Source: Shinella sp. H4-D48
Lineage (GTDB): Bacteria > Pseudomonadota > Alphaproteobacteria > Rhizobiales > Rhizobiaceae
Reading direction: 5' to 3'
Assembly: GCF_022637395.1 (NCBI RefSeq)
Contig: NZ_CP093339.1
Coordinates: 310,001 to 374,000 of the forward strand
Length of the DNA: 64,000 nt
Shown here: piece after piece, positions 1-8,147 of the stretch
Layout of the letters: each line of letters starts with the position of its first letter
Numbering within the stretch: position 1 is the stretch's first letter
Notes under the pieces: generated by a model
Database searches by the model: none
The model's input: the letters and a program-made list of their open reading frames with translations, nothing else
What the model was told of the DNA's origin: nothing
Position numbers and translations under genes: made by a program

Positions 1-598
1 CGGCATGAAGCTTGGTTTTTGCCGAGGCCGCGAGGGCCGCGCGCAGGTGCTTGCGTCCATCGTCCAGACGGCCGCTTTCGAGCAGGCTATAGGCCGCGCG
101 CACCCGTGCATCGATGTCCTGCTCGCTGTTTGCGCCATGCGCCGTGCGGAGGCGCTTTTCATAGAACTTGACCAGCTCGTCCTGCCCGGCGCGATCCGAA
201 AGCCGGCCCTTGGCGTCCATCAGCAGCTCGATCAGGAGGTTGGCGCGGGTCTCCTCCACGGGATCGAGTGTCGCGAGCAATTCGCGCATGCGCGGATAGT
301 ATTCGGCGTTCACCCGCGCGGCGTCGCCCATGCGCATGGCGTAGTCGGCGGCCGATACCATGTAGCTTGCCGAAAGCCATGCCTCACCTTCGGCCTTGAA
401 GTGCGCGCTCGCCTCTTCCGCGATACGGCGCGCGCCTTCGTGGTCCCCTCGGGCGGACCGCGCCTTCATTTCCGGGGCAATCTGGTCGGATCGCTTGATC
501 GCTTCCTGTGTCGGTGCCTGCGCGAAACCGGGCGCGGCAGAAAGCGTGACGATGAGGGCGGTAGCGACGATGCGGAGGATCTTGATAGAGAGCAGCAT
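1..598 (-). CDS. Exported helical-repeat protein, function unknown (C-terminus beyond window edge)
   Basis: The frame opens with ATG at 598 and stays open to the window edge, giving 199 residues of an incomplete protein. Residues 1-28 form a Sec signal peptide: a basic start, a hydrophobic stretch (IVATALIVTLSAAPGF) and an AQA cleavage site. The rest is Ala/Arg/Glu-rich and helical, and the last visible segment (AAYSLLESGRLDDGRKHLRAAL) resembles a TPR repeat. It is therefore probably a periplasmic protein-interaction protein. CHAT/TPR-type proteins are one possibility, but no catalytic domain is visible. It diverges from the TetR gene. The opposite strand has a long open frame, but only this strand gives a signal peptide and coherent helices. 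Confidence 0.7.
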   Translation of the reverse strand, partial: MLLSIKILRIVATALIVTLSAAPGFAQAPTQEAIKRSDQIAPEMKARSARGDHEGARRIAEEASAHFKAEGEAWLSASYMVSAADYAMRMGDAARVNAEYYPRMRELLATLDPVEETRANLLIELLMDAKGRLSDRAGQDELVKFYEKRLRTAHGANSEQDIDARVRAAYSLLESGRLDDGRKHLRAALAASAKTKLHA

Positions 599-824
599 GA
601 ACCCACGATCTGGTATTGATATCGGATGGCGTGCGGCGTGGCTGAAGGCCCCTGCCATATCAAAGACGGTCAACATAAAGGCTTTATTTCAAATTCAAGG
701 CGGAACATGCTTGCCCTTAGCTCTAGCCGGCCCCTGCGCGTGATCTTTTCTGCCCTGCGGTTGACCCGCCGGCGGATGTGACGATATCCATCCGTTCGCT
801 TCATCAGCAACGAGGATACAGGCA
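599..824. other. Divergent intergenic region upstream of the TetR gene
   Basis: These 226 bases separate the divergent exported-protein and TetR genes and should hold promoters for both. An AT-richer patch lies at about 655-695. I see no confident promoter pair or long palindrome. An AGGA-containing ribosome-binding site at about 812-817 precedes the TTG start of the TetR gene. Confidence 0.4.
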
Positions 825-1466
825 TTGGCTTCGGCCCAGCTCCGCCCTTCGCGAAAAAACGACCCGGACGCAACCCGCGAAAATATCCTGGAGGTTGCGA
901 CGCGGGAATTCGTCGATGCCGGCTTTTCCGGCGCGCGGGTGGATGCGATCGCGGAGAAGACGCGCACCTCCAAGCGCATGCTGTATTACTATTTCGGCAG
1001 CAAGGAAGGGCTCTATCTCGCCGTTCTCGAACGGGCCTATATCAAGATCCGCTCGCGCGAGAACGGGCTGAATTTGAACCATCTCGCGCCCGATCTGGCC
1101 ATGCGCAGCCTGATTACCAATACATTCGACCATGATGACGCCAATCCGGATTTCGTTCAGCTCGTGAGTATAGAAAACATCCATCGCGCCGAGCATCTCA
1201 AGAGTTCGGATGTGCTGCGCGTGGCGAATTCCGGGGTCATCGGTCTCATCTCTGATATCCTGAAGCGCGGCGAGCAGGACGGGACCTTCAGACGGAAGGT
1301 CGACCCGGTCGACCTGCACCAGATGATCAGCGCCCAGTGCTTCTTCCGCGTCTCGAACCGCCACACGTTCGGCGCGATCTTCGGCCGCGACCTGATGGAC
1401 GACGAGATCAAGGCGCGGCATCGGGAGATGGTCGCGGACATGATTCTCGCCTATCTGCAATCCTGA
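825..1466 (+). CDS. TetR/AcrR-family transcriptional regulator
   Basis: This 213-residue protein has the TetR plan: an N-terminal helix-turn-helix at about residues 18-65, with FVDAGFSGARVDAIAEKTRT followed by the hallmark LYYYFGSKEGLY segment, and a helical C-terminal effector domain. TTG at 825 is the best start because it sits just after an AGGA motif and the family N-terminus begins here. The gene lies upstream of, and on the same strand as, the shikimate-dehydrogenase/ABC/cyclase genes, so it is a candidate ligand-responsive repressor of that operon. Its ligand cannot be read from the sequence. An inverted repeat at 1582-1616 is a candidate operator. Confidence 0.9.
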   Translation: MASAQLRPSRKNDPDATRENILEVATREFVDAGFSGARVDAIAEKTRTSKRMLYYYFGSKEGLYLAVLERAYIKIRSRENGLNLNHLAPDLAMRSLITNTFDHDDANPDFVQLVSIENIHRAEHLKSSDVLRVANSGVIGLISDILKRGEQDGTFRRKVDPVDLHQMISAQCFFRVSNRHTFGAIFGRDLMDDEIKARHREMVADMILAYLQS

Positions 1467-1581
1467 CTGAACATGCCTGCCTGCAACACGATGCAGGCGT
1501 GCAGGCCCCGGAAACGCGGCATTCCTTCATCTCGAATTTTCTCTATGTTCGCGTCCGGAAAGCAGAATCTGCCAATTGACT

Positions 1582-1616
1582 TCACTAACCAGTTCGTACA
1601 TTTCATGGGTCAGTGA
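1582..1616. promoter_or_regulatory. Imperfect inverted repeat upstream of the shikimate-dehydrogenase-like gene
   Basis: TCACTAACC (1582-1590) and GGTCAGTGA (1608-1616) are inverted copies differing at one position and separated by 17 bases. A TTGACT (1576-1581) lies immediately upstream and could be a -35 element, although the best -10-like sequence is spaced only 15 bases away. The position between the TetR gene and the operon suggests an operator; this is inference. Confidence 0.35.
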
Positions 1617-1621
1617 GGTGG

Positions 1622-1641
1622 CGGGCATGACGGCATGCCCG
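1622..1641 (+). promoter_or_regulatory. 5'-leader stem-loop
   Basis: CGGGCATG (1622-1629), loop ACGG, CATGCCCG (1634-1641) form a perfect 8-bp stem 22 bases before the TTG start at 1664. There is no T-run, so it is unlikely to be a terminator. It may protect the mRNA or affect translation. Confidence 0.4.
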
Positions 1642-1663
1642 TGAAATGGCATAGGGGCGGAGA

Positions 1664-2545
1664 TTGGTTTCACTTACGCAAACGGCCGTCCGGACGGTGC
1701 ATGCCGGCCTGATCGGAAGCGGAATCCAGCGGTCGCGCACCCCTGCCATGCATGTCGAGGAAGCTCGCTGCAACGGCATCGCGTGCCGATACGATCTCAT
1801 CGATCTCGATGTGCTGGGCGTGGGCGCGGATGCGCTGCCCGTGCTCATTCAGCGCGCGCAGGAAGACGGTTTCGCCGGACTGAACATCACCCATCCCTGC
1901 AAGCAGGCCGCGACCCACGAAGTCGACGAACTGTCGGAGCATGCCGAGGCGTTGGGCGCGATCAATACGATCGTGTTCCGCAATGGTCGCCGCATCGGCC
2001 ACAATACCGACTGGTGGGGCTTTGCGTCCGGATTTCGCAGGGGGCTGCCCGAGGCTAACGTCGGCGATGTCGTGCTGATTGGTGCGGGCGGTGCCGGTGT
2101 CGCCGTAGCCCATGCGCTTGCGACGCTCGGTGCGCAGGCCATCCGGGTTTTCGATATCGATCCGCAGCGCACCGCAAGGCTCGTCGCGCAGCTTGCGCCG
2201 CATCATGCCGCCTGCCGGTTCGAGGCGGGTGAAGACATGGCGCAGGCCTTGCGGCAGGCCGACGGCCTCGCCCATGCGACGCCCACGGGCATGGCGGGCC
2301 ATCCCGGCCTGCCGATCGATCCCGATCTTCTCGAGCAACGGCACTGGGTCGCCGAGGTCGTGTATTTCCCGCTTGAGACCGCGCTGCTTCAGGCTGCCGC
2401 GCAGCGTGGCTGCCGCGTCGTCAACGGCGGCGGCATGGCGGTCTATCAGGCCGTCGGAGCATTCGAGTTGTTCACAGGCGTTGCCCCCGACGTCGAGCGG
2501 ATGATCCGGCATTTCGGATCGCTTGGCGAGGGTGGGGGAATCTGA
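1664..2545 (+). CDS. Shikimate/quinate dehydrogenase homologue (NAD-type, probably catabolic)
   Basis: This 293-residue protein has the AroE-family plan. The substrate domain has GSGIQRSRTPAMH near residue 18, NITHPCK with catalytic Lys80, and NTDWWGF with Asp116; the nucleotide domain has GAGGAG at 140-145. The second strand of the Rossmann fold ends in FDIDPQR instead of the NRT(x)xR signature that binds the NADP phosphate in biosynthetic AroE. That favours NAD and a catabolic quinate/shikimate-dehydrogenase-type enzyme. Its place at the head of an ABC-importer operon also points to catabolism. The TTG start follows a GGGCGGAG ribosome-binding site. The substrate could be another cyclic polyol acid. 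Confidence 0.85.
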   Translation: MVSLTQTAVRTVHAGLIGSGIQRSRTPAMHVEEARCNGIACRYDLIDLDVLGVGADALPVLIQRAQEDGFAGLNITHPCKQAATHEVDELSEHAEALGAINTIVFRNGRRIGHNTDWWGFASGFRRGLPEANVGDVVLIGAGGAGVAVAHALATLGAQAIRVFDIDPQRTARLVAQLAPHHAACRFEAGEDMAQALRQADGLAHATPTGMAGHPGLPIDPDLLEQRHWVAEVVYFPLETALLQAAAQRGCRVVNGGGMAVYQAVGAFELFTGVAPDVERMIRHFGSLGEGGGI

Positions 2546-2548
2546 ATT

Positions 2549-2599
2549 CACGGGTTGGGAAACCCGTGGAGACATGACTTTCCGTCGGTTGCGACGGAA
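2549..2599 (+). promoter_or_regulatory. Two tandem stem-loops before the binding-protein gene
   Basis: The first hairpin is CACGGGTT (2549-2556), loop GGGA, AACCCGTG (2561-2568). The second is CTTCCGTCG (2578-2586), loop GTTG, CGACGGAAG (2591-2599). Both stems are perfect (8 and 9 bp) and neither is followed by a T-run. They separate the dehydrogenase from the much more highly expressed class of gene that follows (the binding protein). Processing or stabilisation of the transporter mRNA is plausible. Confidence 0.5.
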
Positions 2600-2656
2600 G
2601 GTGAATGAGGAAGGACCGCGAGGCGGTCGCTACGGCTTATGCCGAGGGAGGGTACT

Positions 2657-3709
2657 ATGAAATTGCGTATTTCGATGACGCTGGCGGCTTCCATGCTCGC
2701 CGGCCTGATGGCGACGGCCGCGTACGCCGACAGCAAGGGCACGGTCGTGGTTTTCGTGCCGTCCAGCACGAATCCTTATATTGGGCAGTTCCAGCTTGGT
2801 GCCAAGGAAAAGGCCGCGGAACTCGGCTATGACATCAAGGTGATCGAGAACAACTTCAACCAGTCCGAACAGGACAGCCAGGTGCAGCAGCAGCTCGCAT
2901 CCGGCGAGACGGTCGCCGGCTATATCTGGTGGCCCTTCGAGAATGCGGCCGGCGTCGGTTCGCTGCGCGCGCTCTCGCAGTCCGGCGCGCCGGTCATCGT
3001 CTCCAACCAGTATCCCATCAAGGGCACGGAAGCGTACTGGACGGCCTATGCCGGCGCAAACGATTTCCTGAGTGGCAAGACCGCGGCCGAAATCCTGCTG
3101 GACGCCTGCGCCAAGGCCGACGCAAAATGCGACAAGGGTGCCATCATCCGCTTCCCGGCCGGCGTCTCGGCTGGCGATGACCGCGCAACCGGTTTCGAGG
3201 ATGCGGTCAAGGGCAAGCTCGACGTGGTCGATGTCGTGCCGACGGCAGGTTTCCTCGAGGACGAGGGCTACAAGGTTGCGGCGCAGATCATCCCGGCTCG
3301 CAAGGGCGAGCTGACCTGGCTCTACACCCAGAACGACTCGCTTGCCGGTGCCGCCGCGCAGGCCGCACGCGAGAACGGCCTGACGCCGGGCAAGGACATC
3401 TTCATCGTCGGCGGAACCTGCCATGGCGATTCCAAGCATGTGAAGAGCGGCGAGATCGCCGGCACGGCGATCCAGTCCGGTTACTGGGAAGGCTGGATGG
3501 CCATGCAGGCGCTCGGCAAGTTCGTCGTGCAGGGCAAGGTCGTGGACGGTGAGAGCTACCTGGAAGGCACGCCGGATGCACCGCCCTCCGACGCCGATCC
3601 GCTTTACAAGTACAACTTCCTGCCCAACCCTGCGGTTGCCAACAGCCAGGCCGCCTATGACGCAGCGAAGCTCTGGGGCAAGACGGCAGACCAGCTCTGC
3701 AATTTCTGA
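2657..3709 (+). CDS. ABC transporter periplasmic substrate-binding protein (ribose/sugar type)
   Basis: ATG at 2657 follows GGGAGGG at 2646-2652 and gives a 350-residue protein. Residues 1-24 are a signal peptide ending in ATAAYA. The mature protein follows the Peripla_BP_4/RbsB plan, with a first strand TVVVFVPSSTNPY and a QQQLASGETVAGYIWWPFE segment typical of type I sugar-binding folds. It would capture the ligand for the ATPase at 3761 and permeases at 5257 and 6227. The ligand is unknown; the flanking NAD-type shikimate dehydrogenase and cyclase suggest a hydroaromatic or other cyclic compound rather than ribose. A start 18 bases earlier is in frame but lacks a ribosome-binding site. Confidence 0.9.
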   Translation: MKLRISMTLAASMLAGLMATAAYADSKGTVVVFVPSSTNPYIGQFQLGAKEKAAELGYDIKVIENNFNQSEQDSQVQQQLASGETVAGYIWWPFENAAGVGSLRALSQSGAPVIVSNQYPIKGTEAYWTAYAGANDFLSGKTAAEILLDACAKADAKCDKGAIIRFPAGVSAGDDRATGFEDAVKGKLDVVDVVPTAGFLEDEGYKVAAQIIPARKGELTWLYTQNDSLAGAAAQAARENGLTPGKDIFIVGGTCHGDSKHVKSGEIAGTAIQSGYWEGWMAMQALGKFVVQGKVVDGESYLEGTPDAPPSDADPLYKYNFLPNPAVANSQAAYDAAKLWGKTADQLCNF

Positions 3710-3717
3710 TGCAGACA

Positions 3718-3741
3718 GCGCCGCGTCTTGTGACGCGGCGC
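3718..3741 (+). terminator. Intercistronic stem-loop after the binding-protein gene
   Basis: GCGCCGCGTC (3718-3727), loop TTGT, GACGCGGCGC (3732-3741) form a perfect 10-bp stem between the binding-protein stop and the ATPase ribosome-binding site. There is no T-run, so it is more likely an mRNA stabiliser or partial attenuator that raises binding-protein levels than a full terminator. Confidence 0.6.
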
Positions 3742-3760
3742 TTCCCGGGAGGAGAACGCG

Positions 3761-5245
3761 ATGCTCAGAATGAGCGGGATTGTTAAGAGCTATGGCCCGA
3801 CGCGGGTGCTCGAGGACGTGGACCTTGCCGTCGAGGCGGGCGAGGTCATGGCGCTGATGGGCGAAAACGGCGCGGGCAAGAGCACGCTCGTGAAGATACT
3901 CGCCGGCATCGAGCCCGCCGACGGCGGGACGATTTCCATCGATGGCGCGACGGTCTCCATCCGCTCGCCGGGCCATGCCCAGGCGGCGGGCATCGGCTAT
4001 GTGGCGCAGGAGCTTTCCATCGTCGAAAGCCTCAGCGTTGCCGAGAATGTGTTCCTGGGTGACGAAACCCTCGGCTTCTTCCGCTCCGCCGCCTCGCTGG
4101 CACGTCGGGCGAAGCCCTATCTGGCGCGGGTCGGCCTCGACCATATCGATCCGCTGTCGCTTGCCGAGGAGCACTCGGTGGCCGAGCGCCAGCTGGTCGA
4201 AATCGCGCGCCTTCTGTCGCGCAAGGCGCGCATCGCTATCCTCGACGAGCCGACGGCCGCGCTCTCCGAGACGGAAATCGTGCGTGTTAAGGCCGCGGTC
4301 CGCACCCTGGCGGCAGAAGGCTGCGCCATCATCTATGTCACGCACCGCATGCCTGAGGTCTTCGACCTCACCCAGAAGGTCACGGTGCTGCGCAACGGAA
4401 AGAGTTTTCCCGCCGTCGAAACCGCGGGACTGTCCATCGGCGACCTCATCGAAGCCATGCTCGGTCGCCAGCTCGGCCAGATGTTTCCGCCGCGGGCCGC
4501 CCATGCCGGAGAGGAAATCCTTCGCCTGGATGCATGCCGGGCAAGCGGTCTCAAGGCACCCGTTTCCCTGTCGCTGCGCAGAGGCGAGATCCTCGCTCTG
4601 GCCGGGCAGGTCGGCAGCGGTGCCGGGGCGGTTCTCAGAATGCTGGCTGGCGTAACGCCCATCCAATCTGGCTCGGTGACGCTCGAGGGCAGTGCCTACG
4701 CGCCCTCCGGCATCGCCGGCAGCATTGCGCGCAAGGTGCTCTATTGCTCCGATGACCGAAAGCGCGATGGCATCTTCGCCGTCCGCTCCGTACCGGAAAA
4801 CCTCTCGGCGCCCGCGCTTTCGGCCGTCAGCCGCTTCGGCTTGCTGTCGCCGGCGCTCGAAGGCGAGCACGTGACGCGCATCGCGCGGCAGTTCGGCCTT
4901 GGCGAGCGCTTTCTCGGTCGCCTCGCCGGCAATCTCAGCGGCGGCAACCAGCAGAAAGTTGCGCTCGGCAAATGGATCGGGCTCGACCCGAAAATCCTCC
5001 TTGTCGAGGAGCCGACGCGCGGCGTGGACGTGGGCGCACGCTCCGAAATCTACAACAATCTTCGCAATCTTGCCGACGAAGGCCTGTCGATCATCTTCGC
5101 CTCCTCCGATACGCAGGAGGTCCTTGGCCTCGCCGACCGGATCGCCTCCTTCTTCCATGGCGAACTGGTGCGCATCTGCAATGCGGACGATGTCACCGCC
5201 GAAAGCCTTACGCGCGATGTGACGCGCGCCAGCGAAGCTGCCTGA
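3761..5245 (+). CDS. Sugar-type ABC transporter ATPase, two nucleotide-binding domains (RbsA/MglA-like)
   Basis: This 494-residue cytoplasmic ATPase carries duplicated ABC domains. The first has Walker A GENGAGKST and Walker B RIAILDEPTAAL. The second has a degenerate Walker A region (GQVGSGAGAV), an intact LSGGNQQKVALGKW signature and LLVEEPTRGVDVGA. Asymmetry of the two sites is normal for the RbsA group. The ATG at 3761 is preceded by GGGAGGAG. It would energise the two following permeases and take ligand from the preceding binding protein. Confidence 0.93.
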   Translation: MLRMSGIVKSYGPTRVLEDVDLAVEAGEVMALMGENGAGKSTLVKILAGIEPADGGTISIDGATVSIRSPGHAQAAGIGYVAQELSIVESLSVAENVFLGDETLGFFRSAASLARRAKPYLARVGLDHIDPLSLAEEHSVAERQLVEIARLLSRKARIAILDEPTAALSETEIVRVKAAVRTLAAEGCAIIYVTHRMPEVFDLTQKVTVLRNGKSFPAVETAGLSIGDLIEAMLGRQLGQMFPPRAAHAGEEILRLDACRASGLKAPVSLSLRRGEILALAGQVGSGAGAVLRMLAGVTPIQSGSVTLEGSAYAPSGIAGSIARKVLYCSDDRKRDGIFAVRSVPENLSAPALSAVSRFGLLSPALEGEHVTRIARQFGLGERFLGRLAGNLSGGNQQKVALGKWIGLDPKILLVEEPTRGVDVGARSEIYNNLRNLADEGLSIIFASSDTQEVLGLADRIASFFHGELVRICNADDVTAESLTRDVTRASEAA

Positions 5246-5256
5246 CGGGCACAAGC

Positions 5257-6225
5257 ATGAGAACCGCCATGACAAGCCAGGACGCGTCGCAACGCGCGAA
5301 ATTCACCATCCCCAAGACGGCCTACGGGCTTATCGCCATTCTCGTTCTGCTTGTGGTCGCGAGCGTGACGACACCGAGTTTCGCGCGGGTCGACAATATC
5401 TTCGTGGTGATCCGCGCCGCTTCTCTCACCGGCATCGTCGCGATCGGCATGAGCTACATCACGATTTCCGGTAATCTGTTCGCCCTGTCGGCAAGTGCGC
5501 TTGGCGCCCTGCTCGCTGTGCTGTTCGCGCTTCTGACGGCCGCCTTCGGCTTCGCAGCCGGCCTTGTCCTGACGCTGGGCCTTGCGGTGTTTTGCGGGCT
5601 TGCACAGAGCCTGGCGATCTCGCTCATCGGCAATCCGATCATCACGACGCTCGCCTTCGGAACCGTCTTTCGCGGCTTGGCGGCGCTTTTCAGCGGCAAC
5701 TCCATCCTGCGCATCGAAAGCGAAGCGGCGCTCTGGCTCGGCACGGCGCGGCCCCTGGGTATCCCCACGCAGAGCTGGGCCTTCATCATCGCTGCGCTCC
5801 TCAGTTGGTTCGTCATCCGCCACTTCAAGATCGGTCGTGAAATCGTGCTCTGCGGGGCAAATCCCAAGGCGGCGGTAGCAAGCGGCCTTCGCGTCGGCCT
5901 CGTCACCGCCATCGCCTGTGCCGCGTTGTCAATCGGCGTGGCGATCATGGCGATCATGACGGTGTCCCAGTTCTCGCAGGCCAAGGCGGATCTCTTCATG
6001 GGATACGACTTCGACTATATCGCCGCGGTGCTGGTGGGTGGCATCGCGCTTCGCGGCGGCAAGGGAACGCCGCTCCAGGCCGCGCTCGGCGCCGTGCTGA
6101 TCGCGCTCCTGCAGAACTTCATGTTGCTGCATGGCTTGAGTGCCGGCGTTCGCATGACGATCGTCGGCCTGCTGGTGATCGCCTCCATCAGCCTTTTCCA
6201 CATTCTTCAGGGACGGGGACGCTGA
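5257..6225 (+). CDS. Ribose-type ABC transporter permease, first subunit
   Basis: From ATG at 5257 the product is 322 residues; an ATG at 5269 is an alternative and neither has a strong ribosome-binding site. Multiple hydrophobic segments begin at AYGLIAILVLLVVASV, and the C-terminal half has the family GYDFDYIAAVLVGGIALRGG motif (BPD_transp_2, RbsC-like). It lies 11 bases after the ATPase stop and overlaps nothing. It pairs with the next gene to form a heterodimeric inner-membrane channel. Confidence 0.9.
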   Translation: MRTAMTSQDASQRAKFTIPKTAYGLIAILVLLVVASVTTPSFARVDNIFVVIRAASLTGIVAIGMSYITISGNLFALSASALGALLAVLFALLTAAFGFAAGLVLTLGLAVFCGLAQSLAISLIGNPIITTLAFGTVFRGLAALFSGNSILRIESEAALWLGTARPLGIPTQSWAFIIAALLSWFVIRHFKIGREIVLCGANPKAAVASGLRVGLVTAIACAALSIGVAIMAIMTVSQFSQAKADLFMGYDFDYIAAVLVGGIALRGGKGTPLQAALGAVLIALLQNFMLLHGLSAGVRMTIVGLLVIASISLFHILQGRGR

Positions 6226-6226
6226 G

Positions 6227-7189
6227 ATGACGTCGGAAACGAAAAGCAACCTCGCCCGCCTAGGGCTCATGATCGCGGTCTACCTCATCCTCGCGGCGCG
6301 CATTCCGAGCTATTACTCGCAACCCGGTATCGCCGCGCTTCTCGACAGTGCGGTCCTCGCCGGCATCATCGCCATCGGCGTGGGACTGACGATGATCGCA
6401 GGCGAGATGGATCTTTCCGTCGGTTCGATGGCGGCCTTTGCCGGCATCCTGTCGATCCAGCTTTTCCCCTACGGCATGGTGCCGGCGCTTGTGATCGTGG
6501 TCCTGTTCTGCGGCCTGCTCGGTGCGCTTCAGGGGTATTGCATCTACAAGCTCAACATCAGCTCGATGGTCTTCACGATCGGCACGCTGATCGCTTTGCG
6601 CGGCCTCACCCTCGTCGTCTCGAACGAGAAGACCGTTCTCATCCCCTTCGAAAACATTGCCGAGACGGATTTCCTGTCGGCGAAGTTCTTCGTCTTTTCC
6701 ATCCCCTCGGCGACACTTCTGGTCCTGGTGCTGCTGGTCGACTTTTTCAGCCGGCGCACGCTGTGGGGGCGCGAGATTTTCGCAATCGGTGGCGGCAGGG
6801 GCGAGGCCCGCGCGGCCGGCGTCTCGATCCGTCGCCCCATTATCGTGGCCTTTTCGATTTCCGCGGCGCTTGCGGGCCTCGCCGGCGCGCTGCTTTCCTT
6901 CCGTACCGGCAGCGCCAGCCCGCTTGGTTTCGAAGCTGTCCTGCTTGAAGCGGTCACCGCCTGCCTTATCGGCGGCATCGCGCTTGCGGGCGGGCGCGGC
7001 AGCATCCTGGGCGTGCTGATCGGCCTTTTCACGATCCGCTTTCTCGTGAGCGGCATCGCCGCGCTCGGCGCACCCTTCTGGATGCAGAGCCTCGCGACGG
7101 GCGCGCTGCTCATCTTCGTCATCATCGCCGAAGCTGCTATCGGTTACGTGACCCGGCGCAGGCGCATGGCACGCGCCCTAACAGCATGA
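6227..7189 (+). CDS. Ribose-type ABC transporter permease, second subunit
   Basis: This 320-residue polytopic protein belongs to the same RbsC family, with SAVLAGIIAIGVGLTMIAGE and the MDLSVGS motif in its N-terminal half and LLEAVTACLIGGIALAGGRG in the C-terminal half. The ATG lies one base after the preceding TGA, so translation is probably coupled. Two different permease genes indicate a heterodimeric transporter. It is followed after 10 bases by the cyclase gene. Confidence 0.9.
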   Translation: MTSETKSNLARLGLMIAVYLILAARIPSYYSQPGIAALLDSAVLAGIIAIGVGLTMIAGEMDLSVGSMAAFAGILSIQLFPYGMVPALVIVVLFCGLLGALQGYCIYKLNISSMVFTIGTLIALRGLTLVVSNEKTVLIPFENIAETDFLSAKFFVFSIPSATLLVLVLLVDFFSRRTLWGREIFAIGGGRGEARAAGVSIRRPIIVAFSISAALAGLAGALLSFRTGSASPLGFEAVLLEAVTACLIGGIALAGGRGSILGVLIGLFTIRFLVSGIAALGAPFWMQSLATGALLIFVIIAEAAIGYVTRRRRMARALTA

Positions 7190-7199
7190 GGCCGAGACG

Positions 7200-8138
7200 A
7201 TGACGGACAAGATCAATCCCGCCCTCGGGACCGAATGGTTCCCCTCCCGCTGGGGCCCCGACGACGAGCGAGGCGCCGGCAACCTGCTCGGGCCGCACAA
7301 GGTGTTGCAGGCGCGGGACCTGATCCGCACCGGTGAGACGATTTCCCTCGGCTTTCCCTACCGCGTCGGCATGCCGCTTTCGCCCGGCCGCACCTTCGGG
7401 CTCAAAATGCCAGGTGGTCCGACCGGCGGCCCGGAAGGCGCAGTAAGCCGCACCGTATGGAACGACGATTTCATCTGCACGGAAATCGGCCAGATCGGCA
7501 CGCATATGGATGCGCTCGGCCATCTCGGTCACCAGGTGACCTATCCGTGCGGCCATTGCGATACGCTGGTCTATAACGGCAACAAGCTCTCCGAGATCTG
7601 GTCGCCCTACGGCCTGAAGAAGCTCGGGATCGAGAAGGCGCCGATCTTCTTCACCCGGGCGGTCCTGCTCGATGTGCAGGGGCTTTTCGGTCGGCCGCTC
7701 GAAAACGGCTTCGTGATCACTCCGGACCATCTGCGCCAATGCCTTGTGCGACAGGGCATGAACCCCGACGACTGGCTGTCGCCGGGCGATGTAGTCCTGA
7801 TCCGCACCGGCCACGGCTCGCGTTTCTTTTCGGAGGCCGAAACGTGGTACGATGGCGAGCCCGGTCTCGGGCTCGAGGCAGCGGAATACCTGTCCGCGCT
7901 CCAGCCGGTCATCGTCGGCGCCGACAATTTCGCAATCGACGTGGTGCCGCCGGTTGATCCCGATATCGTGCTGCCGTGCCACCAGCATCTCATCATGCGG
8001 CACGGGATTTATCTTCATGAGGGCATGAACCTCGACCCGATCGCCGAGGCCGGGCGCTATGAGTTCGTCTACGGCTTCGCGCCGCTTGCCATCGAGGGCG
8101 CAACCGGCTCACCCGGAACGCCCTTCGCGATCCTGTAG
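7200..8138 (+). CDS. Cyclase-family metal-dependent hydrolase (kynurenine formamidase/isatin hydrolase superfamily)
   Basis: This 312-residue protein carries the family metal-binding motif IGTHMDALGH (His102, Asp104, His108) and further conserved His residues in the C-terminal part (LPCHQHLIMRHG). Characterised relatives use a divalent metal to open amide or lactone-like rings, as in N-formylkynurenine formamidase and isatin hydrolase. The length is above KynB (about 210) and nearer the larger cyclase proteins. It is the last gene of the ABC operon and would act on the imported compound or on the product of the shikimate-dehydrogenase homologue. The exact reaction cannot be assigned. Confidence 0.85.
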   Translation: MTDKINPALGTEWFPSRWGPDDERGAGNLLGPHKVLQARDLIRTGETISLGFPYRVGMPLSPGRTFGLKMPGGPTGGPEGAVSRTVWNDDFICTEIGQIGTHMDALGHLGHQVTYPCGHCDTLVYNGNKLSEIWSPYGLKKLGIEKAPIFFTRAVLLDVQGLFGRPLENGFVITPDHLRQCLVRQGMNPDDWLSPGDVVLIRTGHGSRFFSEAETWYDGEPGLGLEAAEYLSALQPVIVGADNFAIDVVPPVDPDIVLPCHQHLIMRHGIYLHEGMNLDPIAEAGRYEFVYGFAPLAIEGATGSPGTPFAIL

Positions 8139-8147
8139 AGCGTCCGC

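Noticed and set aside
1479-1498. Hairpin GCCTGCA/TGCAGGC after the TetR gene as a terminator
   Set aside because: The stem is only 7 bp and no T-run follows; evidence is too weak to list it as a feature.
2630-5275. 881-codon open frame on the minus strand opposite the binding-protein and ATPase genes
   Set aside because: Its translation has no family features and mirrors real plus-strand genes with signal peptide, Walker motifs and ribosome-binding sites; it is a GC-rich antisense shadow.
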